From the NCBI GenBank assembly GCA_963741985.1, contig CAVUKD010000002.1:1054001-1118000 (forward strand): 64,000 nucleotides of DNA, read 5' to 3'. The position numbers and the translations under genes were made by a program. The first letter of the stretch is position 1, and the number at the start of each line of letters is the position of its first letter. The notes beneath the pieces were generated by a model that had not been told where the DNA came from, ran no database searches, and saw only the letters and a list, made by a program, of their open reading frames with translations. Shown in pieces: positions 53,001-60,457 of this stretch. This stretch comes from Cryomorpha sp963741985 (GTDB lineage Bacteria; Bacteroidota; Bacteroidia; Flavobacteriales_D; Cryomorphaceae).

Positions 53001-53082
53001 CGATGCGGCGAAATACCTGAATGGAAAATCCCCGAAAAAGGTGATTGTTGTTCCCCAAAGAATCGTGAACATTGTGGTGTGA
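50080..53082 (+). CDS. leuS: Leucyl-tRNA synthetase
   Basis: 1000 aa class Ia synthetase charging tRNA-Leu. The HIGH motif is HVGH (48-51). The KMSKS-equivalent is KMSKR (774-778). The CP1 editing domain is present (WIGKSRGASVSF, TTRPDTIFGVSYMVLAPEHPL, YGTGAIMAVPSGDQRD). A Bacteroidota-type insertion comes early (residues ~150-260, SWFNLDTGRAESID). A second insertion between GRSSIVYR and ALHVDIS (~643-725) looks ~60 residues longer than I recall for flavobacterial LeuS. The ATG at 50080 fits the conserved MNYDFREIE start. Confidence 0.96.
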   Translation: MNYDFREIESRWQQKWAKEGTYKVHEDPNKEKFYILDMFPYPSGAGLHVGHPLGYIASDVIARYKTHLGFNVLHPMGYDSFGLPAEQYAIQTGQHPAVTTEENIARYRSQLERIGFNYDWSREVRTSDPKYYKWTQWIFRELFNSWFNLDTGRAESIDSLIAAFVENGTYNVNAFVEKDWYKSLDMGKLPFGEYFSGDFTATDWKILTEEQRRLILQHFRLAYLSNTWVNWCEALGTVLANDEIKDGVSERGGHAVEQRLMKQWSLRITAYADRLIAGLENLDWHDSIKEIQRNWIGKSRGASVSFSVENHSEKIEVFTTRPDTIFGVSYMVLAPEHPLVKKITTSDQKEVIDSYVKQAMARTERDRQSDVKHVTGAFTGAYALHPFSGNKLPIWIGDYVLAGYGTGAIMAVPSGDQRDMDFAKKFDLPIPNIFEGIEIHDEAYSEKTGTLKNSEFLTGLSVAKATEEVIAEFERKNLGYGKTNYRLRDAIFSRQRYWGEPFPVYYKNDQPYLLDKSELPLTLPKVDKYLPTETGEPPLARAGKEDWPIFKGDAMECNTMPGWAGSSWYFLRYMDPHNADEMVSPDKVKYWKSVDLYMGGAEHATGHLLYSRFWTKFLFDRGFIGFDEPFQKMINQGMILGRSSIVYRLELNSYTIPGIENAYDLPSPKKFPEIFVTREIYEDWAKDRKVNEFKFDVEKRLRTLLHEQLDENHNMSLSNVLWEYGFTALHVDISLVYNDELDVEGFKKWRSDYTDAVFILNEKEVYKCGHEVEKMSKRWFNVVTPDALCDEYGADTLRMYEMFLGPVEQSKPWDTQGISGVHNFLRKFWRLFFNEEGDFELSNTAPSKADLKTLHKTIRKVTEDLDRLSWNTVVSACMIAVNEFTSQNCNNANILKNMLILVSPYAPHFAEELWQKMGYETTITKESWPVFNEEYLKDSEFEYPVSFNGKMRFKMALPADFSKEEVEKAVLESADAAKYLNGKSPKKVIVVPQRIVNIVV

Positions 53083-53207
53083 AAAGTGGATGAATAAAGC
53101 GTTCCATTATTGCATTCCTGACTCCTATCTCTTGATAGATATATGGAAAAAAAAAGGCAACTAATCGCTTTTGATTCGTTGTACTTTTAAACCCTAGCTG
53201 AATCGAA

Positions 53208-53507
53208 ATGTATTGTATAATTGATAGCACTATTTTGAAGGAAGAAGAAGATTTTGAAATCTCTGCTTCTATCAATGAATTACTCGGCAATCTTGAAATA
53301 GACTGCAAGTTGCCTTTAGATCGTAAGATCACTTTGAATCTTCACTCGAATACCAAAAACAACGTTTTAGGGCAGCAGTCTTACGATTCGGGTTCACGGG
53401 TTGAAATACCGCTTCAACCATTAAAATCGGATTCATTTACGCTCGAAGTTTCGGATGAAAATGGGATTCCTTTGTCGCGCTTTCGCATCATGCGATCGTA
53501 TTGTTAG
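53208..53507 (+). CDS. Small hypothetical protein
   Basis: 99 aa, no recognised family. The sequence is balanced, with alternating polar and hydrophobic strands (LEIDCKLPLDRKITLNLHS, SRVEIPLQPLKSDSFTLEVSDENG), consistent with a small beta-sandwich. It has no signal peptide or membrane segment. It lies between leuS (125 nt) and tadA (62 nt) on the same strand. The ATG at 53208 is followed by a clean frame with neighbour-like composition, so it is probably a real gene. Confidence 0.55.
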   Translation: MYCIIDSTILKEEEDFEISASINELLGNLEIDCKLPLDRKITLNLHSNTKNNVLGQQSYDSGSRVEIPLQPLKSDSFTLEVSDENGIPLSRFRIMRSYC

Positions 53508-53569
53508 AATCATCGTATTGAATTACGTAGCATTCCTTATTCTCGGCCAATACCTATTATCTTCGCTTT

Positions 53570-54025
53570 ATGGCACTGGAAATTCAAAGTGATACATTCT
53601 ATATGAAACAAGCGCTGCGTGAAGCAGAAAAAGCGCTGGAAGCTGATGAAATTCCGGTAGGAGGAATTATAGTTTGTAAAGGACATATTATTGCGCGTGC
53701 TCACAATCTTACAGAACGCCTGAATGACGTAACCGCCCATGCAGAAATGCAGGCTATAACCGCCGCCGCCAATTATTTGGGTGGCAAATACCTGACAGGT
53801 TGCACTTTATACGTCACCCTTGAGCCCTGCGTAATGTGTGCCGGAGCGTTGCGCTGGTCGCAAATAGAAAATGTGGTTTTCGGAGCTTTTGATGAACAAC
53901 GTGGTTTTACCCAAATTCAGGATAACCTCCTTCACCCAAAAACCAAAGTGAAAAGTGGGTTATTGGGCGATGAATCTGCAGAAATGCTGCATTCCTTTTT
54001 CGCTGAAAAGCGAAAAGATAAATAG
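53570..54025 (+). CDS. tadA: tRNA-specific adenosine deaminase (TadA)
   Basis: 151 aa zinc-dependent deaminase. HAEMQAI supplies the His ligand and catalytic Glu; the PCVMCAGAL motif supplies two Cys ligands. The C-terminus (GAFDEQRGFTQIQDN) fits TadA rather than guanine deaminase. It converts A34 to inosine in tRNA-Arg(ACG). The TATCTTCG box at 53558-53565 resembles the -7 promoter with one mismatch and ends 4 nt before the ATG, so the mRNA may be leaderless. Confidence 0.93.
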   Translation: MALEIQSDTFYMKQALREAEKALEADEIPVGGIIVCKGHIIARAHNLTERLNDVTAHAEMQAITAAANYLGGKYLTGCTLYVTLEPCVMCAGALRWSQIENVVFGAFDEQRGFTQIQDNLLHPKTKVKSGLLGDESAEMLHSFFAEKRKDK

Positions 54026-54080
54026 ATAAAACCAATCAGATGATTGGCACATTTTAAGTTATTGTTCGGATGAGCCTTCG

Positions 54081-54088
54081 TACATTTG
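54081..54088 (+). promoter_or_regulatory. TAnnTTTG box (TACATTTG) before the bacilliredoxin gene
   Basis: TACATTTG matches the -7 consensus, 18 nt before the ATG at 54107. It supports that ATG over an upstream TTG at 54086. Confidence 0.5.
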
Positions 54089-54106
54089 TCAAAAACAATA
54101 AAATTT

Positions 54107-54520
54107 ATGTATCCACCCGAATTAGTTGCCCCCATGAAGGAAGATCTTACGGAAGTAGGATTTACCGAACTACATACACCTGAACAAGTTGACGACGCAC
54201 TTACAAATGAAACCGGCACGACACTCGTTGTAGTCAATTCTGTTTGTGGATGTGCTGCAGGAGCTGCCCGTCCAGGTATCAAGTTATCGCTTGAAGGTGA
54301 TAAAAAGCCGGATAATTTAACCACTGTTTTTGCCGGTGTTGATGCCGAAGCGACCGAAAGAGCAAGGCAGTATTTCTTGCCCTATCCGCCTTCTTCGCCC
54401 GCCATTGCGCTGTTTAAAAACGGAAATTTAGTCCATTTCATTGAGCGTCACCATATCGAAGGTCGTCCGGCGGAAATGATTGCCGAAAACCTGAAAATGG
54501 CATACGACGAGTATTGTTAA
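54107..54520 (+). CDS. Bacilliredoxin, BrxA/BrxB (YphP/YqiW) family
   Basis: 137 aa. The CGC active site is in VNSVCGCAAGAARPG; the family opening is YPPELVAPMKEDLTEVGFTEL, and the C-terminus has the HFIERHHIEGR strand. In Bacillus, BrxA/BrxB remove bacillithiol from S-bacillithiolated proteins. In Bacteroidota the enzyme probably has the same de-thiolation role. The ATG at 54107 gives the conserved N-terminus; the TTG at 54086 does not. It is followed after 34 nt by the thioredoxin-like gene. Confidence 0.92.
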   Translation: MYPPELVAPMKEDLTEVGFTELHTPEQVDDALTNETGTTLVVVNSVCGCAAGAARPGIKLSLEGDKKPDNLTTVFAGVDAEATERARQYFLPYPPSSPAIALFKNGNLVHFIERHHIEGRPAEMIAENLKMAYDEYC

Positions 54521-54554
54521 TCATTTGCCGAAAGGTGCGCTGAAATAATTTCAA

Positions 54555-55214
54555 ATGAAATTAAATCGTCTTATATCCGGCATTTTGCTCTGTGGTGGAA
54601 TCACCTTATTGACTTTAGCTTTCAACATTTCATCCGAAAATCCCGCGGATGGAATTCTGAAAATCGGGAAAAAAGCTCCTGACTCCCAGTTGATGATGAA
54701 AGATGTTTCTGAAAAAGAAGTCTCTCTGAAATCCATTGCGGGGCAAAATGGTCTCTTAGTCATTTTTAGTTGTAATACATGTCCCTTCGTAATCGGTAAC
54801 GGTACACGGTCTGAAGGTTGGGATGGGCGCTATCCGGAAATTTACGATCTTGCAAATGGAGCAGGTATCGGAATGGTACTCGTAAATTCGAACGAAGCCA
54901 AACGCGACAAAGGTGATGGTTTTGAAGATATGCAGCAACGCTATAAAGATCAGAAATTTAAAGGGTACTACGTATTGGACCAAAACCACTTACTTGCCGA
55001 TGCATTTGGAGCCCTCACTACTCCTCATGTTTTTCTGTTTGACAAGGACATGCATCTGGTTTACAAAGGAGCAATCGACGACTCAGTAGATAGTAGCAAA
55101 GACGTAAAAGAATCTTGGTTGAAAAACGCTATTCAGGCAGTGGCCAATGGCACTGAAATCGACCCGAATAGTACGCGCCAACTTGGATGCAGCATTAAGC
55201 GGGTCAAGGTTTAG
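54555..55214 (+). CDS. Exported thioredoxin-fold/redoxin protein
   Basis: 219 aa. An N-terminal hydrophobic segment (LISGILLCGGITLLTLAFN) is an export signal or anchor. A thioredoxin-like redoxin core follows, with CNTCPF (CxxC) after LLVIFS, then an insertion and LADAFGALTTPHVFLFD, which includes the cis-Pro. It belongs with AhpC/TSA-redoxin proteins that act on periplasmic thiols or peroxides. It follows the bacilliredoxin gene by 34 nt and is probably co-transcribed. A strong terminator follows. Confidence 0.85.
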   Translation: MKLNRLISGILLCGGITLLTLAFNISSENPADGILKIGKKAPDSQLMMKDVSEKEVSLKSIAGQNGLLVIFSCNTCPFVIGNGTRSEGWDGRYPEIYDLANGAGIGMVLVNSNEAKRDKGDGFEDMQQRYKDQKFKGYYVLDQNHLLADAFGALTTPHVFLFDKDMHLVYKGAIDDSVDSSKDVKESWLKNAIQAVANGTEIDPNSTRQLGCSIKRVKV

Positions 55215-55236
55215 TGCAGAATAATCTTAAATTTCA

Positions 55237-55265
55237 ATGGGAGCTGTTTGGCTCCCATTTTTTTT
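55237..55265 (+). terminator. Rho-independent terminator after the redoxin gene
   Basis: An 8-bp stem ATGGGAGC / GCTCCCAT with a 6-nt loop is followed by seven Ts. It lies 22 nt past the stop and closes the bacilliredoxin/redoxin unit. Confidence 0.88.
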
Positions 55266-55349
55266 ACTCAGTTAATCCGATTTTCTTCAATATTTTGACA
55301 CTACTTTCTTAAAAACGGTAGTTTTTACCTTATTTTCTTTTGGCAAAAT

Positions 55350-55357
55350 TACCTTTG
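55350..55357 (+). promoter_or_regulatory. TAnnTTTG box (TACCTTTG) before purD
   Basis: TACCTTTG ends 15 nt before the purD ATG at 55373. It overlaps the longer TTG-started frame, which supports the ATG. Confidence 0.5.
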
Positions 55358-55372
55358 CAGAAAATTACGATT

Positions 55373-56647
55373 ATGAACGTCTTAATTCTCGGTAGTGGTG
55401 GAAGGGAGCATGCTTTTGCTTGGAAAATTGCTCAAAGCGCCGATTGCGAAAATCTCTACACAGCTCCCGGAAATCCTGGAACGGAGGCCATTGGAACAAA
55501 CCTTCCGGTAAACTCCGAAGATTTTGATGCGGTTCGTGATGCGGTTTTGAAGTATCGTATTGGTTTAGTCGTTCTCGGGCCGGAAGCTCCCTTGGTAAAT
55601 GGAATTGTAAATTATTTTAAGGCCACTCCAAGACTCAAAGATGTTCTGATTATAGGCCCCGGAAAAGAAGGTGCCCGGCTGGAAGGCAGCAAGGATTACG
55701 CGAAAGCATTTATGGCCAAAAATGGAATCCCAACCGCTGCATATCGCACATTTACAAAAGACACTCTGCCGGAAGCGAAAGCATATCTCAAAACTATTGC
55801 AGGGCCTTATGTGCTCAAAGCAGATGGACTGGCCGGTGGAAAAGGGGTAGTAATTCTCACCAATTTGGATGACGCCCTCGACGAAATCGAAGCGATGCTT
55901 GGTGAAAGCAAATTTGGAACAGCATCAGAGCGCGTGGTGATTGAAAATTTTCTGGACGGGATTGAAATGTCTGTTTTCGCACTTACCGATGGCAAAAGTT
56001 TTGTACTACTGCCTTCTGCCAAAGATTATAAACGCATCGGCGAAGGAGATACGGGGCTCAACACGGGTGGAATGGGCGCTATCAGTCCGGTACCATTTGC
56101 CGATAAGGCGTTTATGGAAAAAGTAGTGAGCCGTGTTGTGAAACCGACGGTCGCCGGGTTGCGGTCTGCTGCCATTGACTATATCGGTTTCATTTTCTTT
56201 GGCTTAATAAAAGTAGGTGACGACCCCTTTGTTATTGAATACAATGTGCGAATGGGCGATCCCGAAACAGAAGTGGTGCTTCCGCGAATTGAATCAGATT
56301 TCTTAAAACTCCTTGTCTCTGCCGCGACCGGAACGCTTACAAACGCTACCATCAAATTTTCTGAGAAAGACGCTGCGACAGTTATGTTGGTTTCCGGTGG
56401 ATATCCCGAAAAATATGAGAAAGGCAAATTAATTTCACTTCCCAAAATACCGGAAGATGTAATGGTTTTTCATGCTGGAACCTCAAATAAAGATGGTGAG
56501 CTTCGCACAAATGGGGGTCGTGTATTAACAGTTACCGGATTAGGAAACACCCTTCACGAGGCTCTGAAAAAAGCTTACAAAACAACCAATCAAATCGAAT
56601 TTGAAGGGAAGTATATGCGACACGACATCGGTAAAGATGTGCAATAG
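55373..56647 (+). CDS. purD: Phosphoribosylamine-glycine ligase (GARS)
   Basis: 424 aa. The ATP-grasp enzyme of step 2 of de novo purine synthesis. Its N-terminal start is MNVLILGSGGREHAFAWKI. Further signatures are GPEAPLVNGI, LKADGLAGGKGV, IEMSVFALTDG, NTGGMGAISP and EYNVRMGDPETEVVLPR. The ATG at 55373 gives the canonical N-terminus; the longer frame begins with TTG at 55340. It is convergent with the 65-aa membrane protein gene (2 nt between stops). purQ is ~1.3 kb downstream on the same strand. Confidence 0.96.
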   Translation: MNVLILGSGGREHAFAWKIAQSADCENLYTAPGNPGTEAIGTNLPVNSEDFDAVRDAVLKYRIGLVVLGPEAPLVNGIVNYFKATPRLKDVLIIGPGKEGARLEGSKDYAKAFMAKNGIPTAAYRTFTKDTLPEAKAYLKTIAGPYVLKADGLAGGKGVVILTNLDDALDEIEAMLGESKFGTASERVVIENFLDGIEMSVFALTDGKSFVLLPSAKDYKRIGEGDTGLNTGGMGAISPVPFADKAFMEKVVSRVVKPTVAGLRSAAIDYIGFIFFGLIKVGDDPFVIEYNVRMGDPETEVVLPRIESDFLKLLVSAATGTLTNATIKFSEKDAATVMLVSGGYPEKYEKGKLISLPKIPEDVMVFHAGTSNKDGELRTNGGRVLTVTGLGNTLHEALKKAYKTTNQIEFEGKYMRHDIGKDVQ

Positions 56648-56649
56648 AA

Positions 56650-56847
56650 TTATTTAAGTGATCCTTCTCTTTCCGCCTTCTGATCGAGCTTACGTTGGAT
56701 ACGAAGCCAAATTAAAATGCCGAGAATTACAACAACGACAATGAGTGAATTGGGGTTGATGAAAACCGGTAAGTTTCCAAGTGGAACAAGAATGAAGTCA
56801 AATGTCCATTTAAGAATAAAGGCAATCGGGCCTGTGATGTATTGCAT
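56650..56847 (-). CDS. Small conserved membrane protein (65 aa)
   Basis: 65 aa, with two hydrophobic segments (GPIAFILKWTFDFILVPLG and SLIVVVVILGILIWLRI) around a central INPN motif, and a Lys/Glu-rich end. I recall similar small proteins in other Bacteroidota near purD, but have no function for it. It is tail-to-tail with purD and upstream, in the divergent direction, of the DUF6427 gene. Confidence 0.75.
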   Translation of the reverse strand: MQYITGPIAFILKWTFDFILVPLGNLPVFINPNSLIVVVVILGILIWLRIQRKLDQKAEREGSLK

Positions 56848-56915
56848 AATTCAATTTTATCCGCGCCAAAAGTACATATAAAATCTACATCCTAAAAGCA
56901 CTATCTTAGCCGCCC

Positions 56916-57911
56916 ATGATCTACTCAATTTTTGGTTCTAACCGAACGGTTGTTTTAGGCCTGCTCGCGCTGCCGGCATTGGCGTTTGGCTCCTTCGCAT
57001 TGTTTTACACAGGGCGTCCCCCAATGCCTTTAGGAGGGTTTGTATTTGATTGGTTAAATGCCCTTATATCGCTTCCCCTCCTACAAATTCTTGCTGGCGT
57101 CGTTGTAAATCTGATTGGTGCCGTTCTCATAAATCATTTGTACAATGCCCACGATTATGCAGATCGTGAAAATTATTTTCCGGCCTTATTTTATTTGCTT
57201 TTCACCAGCCTTCAACTTTCATGGCAGTATTTCAATCCGGTATTGGCGGGAAATGTCTTTTTGCTTCTTGCCTTGCGACGCCTTTTGAGAATGTATCGGG
57301 TACAAGAGATTACGGGGATGATATATGATGCAGGTGTCTTTCTCGGAATAGCTGCTCTATTTTACCCCCCTTTTATTATTGCTTTTCCATTACTCTGGAT
57401 TAGTTTGATACAATTGCGAACTTTTAATATTCGCGAATGGCTTGTGCCGATTACTGGCCTGTTAACTCCGCTCATATATGCTGCTCTGTTTTATTGGTGG
57501 TTTGAAATAAATTTAGATCTGCCGGAGTATTTTCAATTAATGCCCCTCCATTTCAAATCTCTTATCTCAGCCCATTCCTTTTTCTTTTATATCCTTTTGC
57601 TTTTTTCTCTTTTCGTGTTTTTTGCGGGCTTTCTGATTTTCATTCGAGAAATGGGTATTTCTACCGTTCACAAAAAGAATACGAAGAAGGTTTTTATTTC
57701 GCTCACATTTATTCTTTGCCTGATGTGGGTGGCGAGCCTCGCCCTTAACGAAGATCAAACAGGACTTTCTTGCTTACTTGCTGTACCCATCTCTGTATAT
57801 GGAGGCGTACTTTTTTCGCGGGCTCGACGCCGCAGAAAGCTACTTACCACCATCTTTTATATTTGGATTCTTCTATTGGTCTTTTATCCCATTTTTACGG
57901 AAGTGTTCTAA
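56916..57911 (+). CDS. DUF6427-family inner-membrane protein
   Basis: 331 aa, nearly all hydrophobic, with 8-10 predicted helices and family-like features (SIFGSNRT start, PALFYLLFTSLQ, LLALRRLLRMYRV, FNIREWLVP). DUF6427 proteins are found in flavobacteria and are often encoded beside purine genes. There is no known activity; a transporter or envelope role is possible. It lies between purD and purQ on the same strand, with the purQ start 54 nt downstream. Confidence 0.8.
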   Translation: MIYSIFGSNRTVVLGLLALPALAFGSFALFYTGRPPMPLGGFVFDWLNALISLPLLQILAGVVVNLIGAVLINHLYNAHDYADRENYFPALFYLLFTSLQLSWQYFNPVLAGNVFLLLALRRLLRMYRVQEITGMIYDAGVFLGIAALFYPPFIIAFPLLWISLIQLRTFNIREWLVPITGLLTPLIYAALFYWWFEINLDLPEYFQLMPLHFKSLISAHSFFFYILLLFSLFVFFAGFLIFIREMGISTVHKKNTKKVFISLTFILCLMWVASLALNEDQTGLSCLLAVPISVYGGVLFSRARRRRKLLTTIFYIWILLLVFYPIFTEVF

Positions 57912-57932
57912 AAGAAATCCCTTAAAAATGGA

Positions 57933-57940
57933 TATCTTTG
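57933..57940 (+). promoter_or_regulatory. TAnnTTTG box (TATCTTTG) before purQ
   Basis: A perfect match to the -7 consensus, 25 nt before the ATG at 57965. It suggests that purQ has its own promoter within the DUF6427-purQ gap. Confidence 0.55.
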
Positions 57941-57964
57941 CGGCGGACAAATCCCCTTTTTCAA

Positions 57965-58660
57965 ATGAAGTTTGGTGTAGTTATTTTTCCCGGTTCTAAT
58001 TGCGACGAAGATCTTATTTACACGTTCGAATCGCTCTTAGGGCAAGAAGTAGTTCGTTTATGGCATAAGGACACCTCTTTGCAAGGCGTTGATTTCTTGC
58101 TTATTCCCGGAGGATTTTCCTATGGAGATTATTTACGATCGGGAGCAATTGCACGTTTCTCACCGATTATGGAAAGTGTAATCAAACACTGTGATAATGG
58201 TGGATATGCATTGGGAATTTGCAATGGTTTTCAGATTCTTTGCGAAAGCGGATTATTGCCCGGCACACTTCTTCACAATTCCAGTCACAAATTTATCTGT
58301 AAAAACACTTATATCAAATCGGCGACACGGTCTACCATCCTCACCTCGGGATTGGAATCAGACCAGGTGCTCAAAATTCCGATTGCCCATGGCGAAGGAC
58401 GCTATTATGCGCAGCCCGAAGTGTTGAAAAAACTGAATGAAAATGAGCAGGTAGTTTTCCGCTACTGCGATAAAGACGGGCTTTTTAATTCAGAATCCAA
58501 CCCAAATGGCTCAGCAGAAAATATAGCCGGAATCTGTAACGCAACCAAAAATGTATTTGGTATGATGCCCCATCCTGAACGTGCTGCAGATAAATTTTTG
58601 GGAAATACAGATGGGCTTCTCATTTTTAAATCGATCTTGAATTCTCTTCAAACGGCCTAA
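57965..58660 (+). CDS. purQ: Phosphoribosylformylglycinamidine synthase, glutaminase subunit
   Basis: 231 aa class I glutamine amidotransferase that supplies ammonia to PurL in step 4 of purine synthesis. The oxyanion strand is GGFSYGDYLRSGAIA; the nucleophile Cys is in LGICNGFQILCESGLLPG; His/Glu are in MMPHPERA. The separate subunit means a PurQ/PurL/PurS type complex rather than the large fused FGAR amidotransferase common in other Bacteroidota. The ATG at 57965 (MKFGVVIFPGSN) is the family start. Confidence 0.95.
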   Translation: MKFGVVIFPGSNCDEDLIYTFESLLGQEVVRLWHKDTSLQGVDFLLIPGGFSYGDYLRSGAIARFSPIMESVIKHCDNGGYALGICNGFQILCESGLLPGTLLHNSSHKFICKNTYIKSATRSTILTSGLESDQVLKIPIAHGEGRYYAQPEVLKKLNENEQVVFRYCDKDGLFNSESNPNGSAENIAGICNATKNVFGMMPHPERAADKFLGNTDGLLIFKSILNSLQTA

Positions 58661-58823
58661 AAATTACAACCAACAAGCTGTTTGTAAAACATTCTTCAAA
58701 ATTTTTCGTTTATCAAAATAATCTTCGTTACTTGGGGATATGAAATCCGGTGGGTTGCCGGTGGCTGCAAGCAAAGGTTCATAAGATATTTGAATGCTTC
58801 TTGCGGTGAAGTCAAACGAATAA

Positions 58824-58833
58824 AAAGGAGGTG
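58824..58833 (+). promoter_or_regulatory. Extended Shine-Dalgarno AAAGGAGGTG, 6-nt GGAGG spacing
   Basis: Ten bases complementary to the 3' end of 16S rRNA (CACCTCCTTT), with GGAGG ending 6 nt before the ATG at 58838. Such a full site is rare in Bacteroidota, where the anti-SD is normally masked on the ribosome. Confidence 0.65.
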
Positions 58834-58837
58834 TGTA

Positions 58838-58906
58838 ATGTCTGATAATTCCAACTCGGTATTTGAGTCTTACGTTTCAACTGTCTCCACAGGAGGCAGC
58901 TTCTAA
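58838..58906 (+). CDS. 22-codon small ORF with strong Shine-Dalgarno site
   Basis: An ATG at 58838 opens 22 codons (MSDNSNSVFESYVSTVSTGG plus Ser-Phe) to a TAA at 58904-58906. The peptide is Ser-rich and uncharged apart from acidic residues, with no signal sequence. The near-perfect SD with optimal spacing makes translation likely; the frame is otherwise too short to judge. It may be a leader peptide, a small protein, or only a way to load ribosomes on the RNA. Confidence 0.4.
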   Translation: MSDNSNSVFESYVSTVSTGGSF

Positions 58907-58967
58907 ACGAAGCCCTTTCCAAAGGGTTTGGGCTAAGACCCAGAGACCAGAGGAATAAATATTTACA

Positions 58968-59005
58968 CCTTCCCGACTCGCGTAGCTTGTCGGGAAGGTT
59001 TTTTT
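58968..59005 (+). terminator. Rho-independent terminator of the 58.7-59.0 kb RNA
   Basis: A 10-bp perfect stem CCTTCCCGAC / GTCGGGAAGG with an 11-nt loop, followed by seven Ts. Confidence 0.9.
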
Positions 59006-59190
59006 ATGCGTTATTTCGAAAAAAATAGTGAACCAATCAGGTATTTAGGAAATGAAGGCTTTGGGGTTAAATGAATTAATATGTATGGTTCAAAAGGAAT
59101 TGAGGTCAACACACGAAACAAACATAGCTCCCTCGTGACCCGTGCCTCGTGACCAATAGGAAATAAAAAAGGAGAAGGCTACCAATACCC

Positions 59191-60450
59191 TTATTTCGCT
59201 CCCCGACAGAAATACGGAATCTTTTTGCGCGCATCTTCATAGCCGAGATTCAGACTTTTTTCCAAATCTTTACATCCTTTCTCAGCCTGATAACTCAGAA
59301 TTTCGGCTATTCCACGGTTGAAATAGGCTTCAGCAAAACCATCTTGAAGGCCAATAGCGGTGTTGTAATCATCAATAGCTTCAGCATATTTTCCAAAAAA
59401 AGCTTTGATATTTCCCCGCATATTATACGCATTGGGATCAGTAGGATTGGATTCTACAGCTCGATCAAAATCTGGCAAACTCTCTGCATACTCACCAAGC
59501 ATAGCCTTTGTAAACCCACGATTGAGCAGAGCTTCGGTAAAATCACTTTTGAGGGCAATCGCTTTCGAATAATCTTCGAGTGCCTCTTCTTCGTTACCGA
59601 AAATTTTGTGGGTAACGGCTCGATTGAAATACGCGTTTGGGAAATCTTGATTAAGCGCAATAGCAATATTCAGATTCTTCAGCGACTCATCCAAAAGACC
59701 CTGCTTCTTCTGCGCCACACTTAGATTGTAATATGCTATCGGAAAAGCAGGATTAAGATCGATCGATTTTTTGAAATTTGCGGTAGCCTGGTCAATTTCG
59801 TCGAAATGTAAGTGAAAAAGTCCCTTTACATCATAGACCAATTCGGAATTAGGAGCCAACACGAGAGCCGTATCAATATCGGCTTTCGCTAAATCATATG
59901 CCCCTTCGCGCGTATAAGTAATTGCCCGCTTAAGTAGTGAGAGTGTATCCGATGGATTCAATTTCAGTAAAAAATTCAAATCTTCGAGTGCCTTTCCGAA
60001 TTCATTATTTTGAAGCTGCACAATGGCACGCGCATCGAGAAGATACTGGTCATACGGGCTTAATTCAAGCGCTTTATCAAGGTCGCCAATTGCGTCGTTG
60101 TAATTGGATTGTAAAATCTTCAGTCTGGCGCGCTTATCGTAATATACATCGCTGTAAGGATTGAGATCTATGGCTTTATTGTAATCTTTCATCGACTCGC
60201 TATATCTCCCCATTTGCTGCAAAAGCAGTGCTCGCTTCATATAAGCTTCGGCATAATTCGGATCCACCGTTAGCGCATTTGTATAATCATTGTATGCATT
60301 ATTGAACATTCCTCCACGTTTGGCAACCTCTGCTTTTTGCATATACTGCATAGCCTCCTGTCTTCCCTGGGTATAGATTTCCTGACCGGAAACGCTGGAT
60401 GAAGCGAGCCAAAGTAAAAGAAATAACAGAAAACCAGATCGAGTGTACAT
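59191..60450 (-). CDS. Exported TPR-repeat protein
   Basis: 419 aa from the ATG at 60450, which begins a Sec signal peptide (SGFLLFLLLWLASSSVSGQ). The remainder is a superhelix of about ten to eleven TPRs, each with the A-x-x-x-(Y/F)..A..P pattern (AYNDYTNALTVDPNYAEAYMKRA, and so on), typical of Bacteroidota exported scaffold proteins. The longer frame to 60549 would overlap the divergent udk promoter. The partner is unknown. It is divergent from udk, 44 nt apart. Confidence 0.85.
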   Translation of the reverse strand: MYTRSGFLLFLLLWLASSSVSGQEIYTQGRQEAMQYMQKAEVAKRGGMFNNAYNDYTNALTVDPNYAEAYMKRALLLQQMGRYSESMKDYNKAIDLNPYSDVYYDKRARLKILQSNYNDAIGDLDKALELSPYDQYLLDARAIVQLQNNEFGKALEDLNFLLKLNPSDTLSLLKRAITYTREGAYDLAKADIDTALVLAPNSELVYDVKGLFHLHFDEIDQATANFKKSIDLNPAFPIAYYNLSVAQKKQGLLDESLKNLNIAIALNQDFPNAYFNRAVTHKIFGNEEEALEDYSKAIALKSDFTEALLNRGFTKAMLGEYAESLPDFDRAVESNPTDPNAYNMRGNIKAFFGKYAEAIDDYNTAIGLQDGFAEAYFNRGIAEILSYQAEKGCKDLEKSLNLGYEDARKKIPYFCRGAK

Positions 60451-60457
60451 TAATAGT

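Larger units (their letters stand above)
58735..59005 (+). ncRNA. Putative structured small RNA / mRNA with terminator
   Basis: A TAATCTTCG box (58721-58729) resembles a promoter. The transcript would run about 270 nt. Hairpins: CTCC-aca-GGAG at ~58884-58894, GCTTC-taaac-GAAGC, CCCTT-tcca-AAGGG and GGG-ctaaga-CCC, all enclosed by GTCTC/GAGAC. A 10-bp terminator closes the unit. The GGAGGTGT of the Shine-Dalgarno site can also pair with ACACCTTCC in the 5' arm of the terminator, giving two exclusive folds. Not a recognised family; the ends are inferred. Confidence 0.5.
58661..59190. other. Intergenic region with structured RNA and small ORF
   Basis: 530 nt between purQ and the convergent TPR gene. 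It contains an RNA-like element (58735-59005) with a 22-codon ORF and a strong terminator. The right 185 nt hold a short direct repeat CTCGTGACC twice and nothing else. Confidence 0.55.

Noticed and set aside
54086..54106. TTG start for the bacilliredoxin gene
   Set aside because: The TTG overlaps the promoter box and the ATG at 54107 gives the conserved YPPELV start.
59101..59160. Direct repeat CTCGTGACC (twice) as a CRISPR or mobile-element sign
   Set aside because: Only two copies of nine bases with a short gap; there is no array or terminal repeat.
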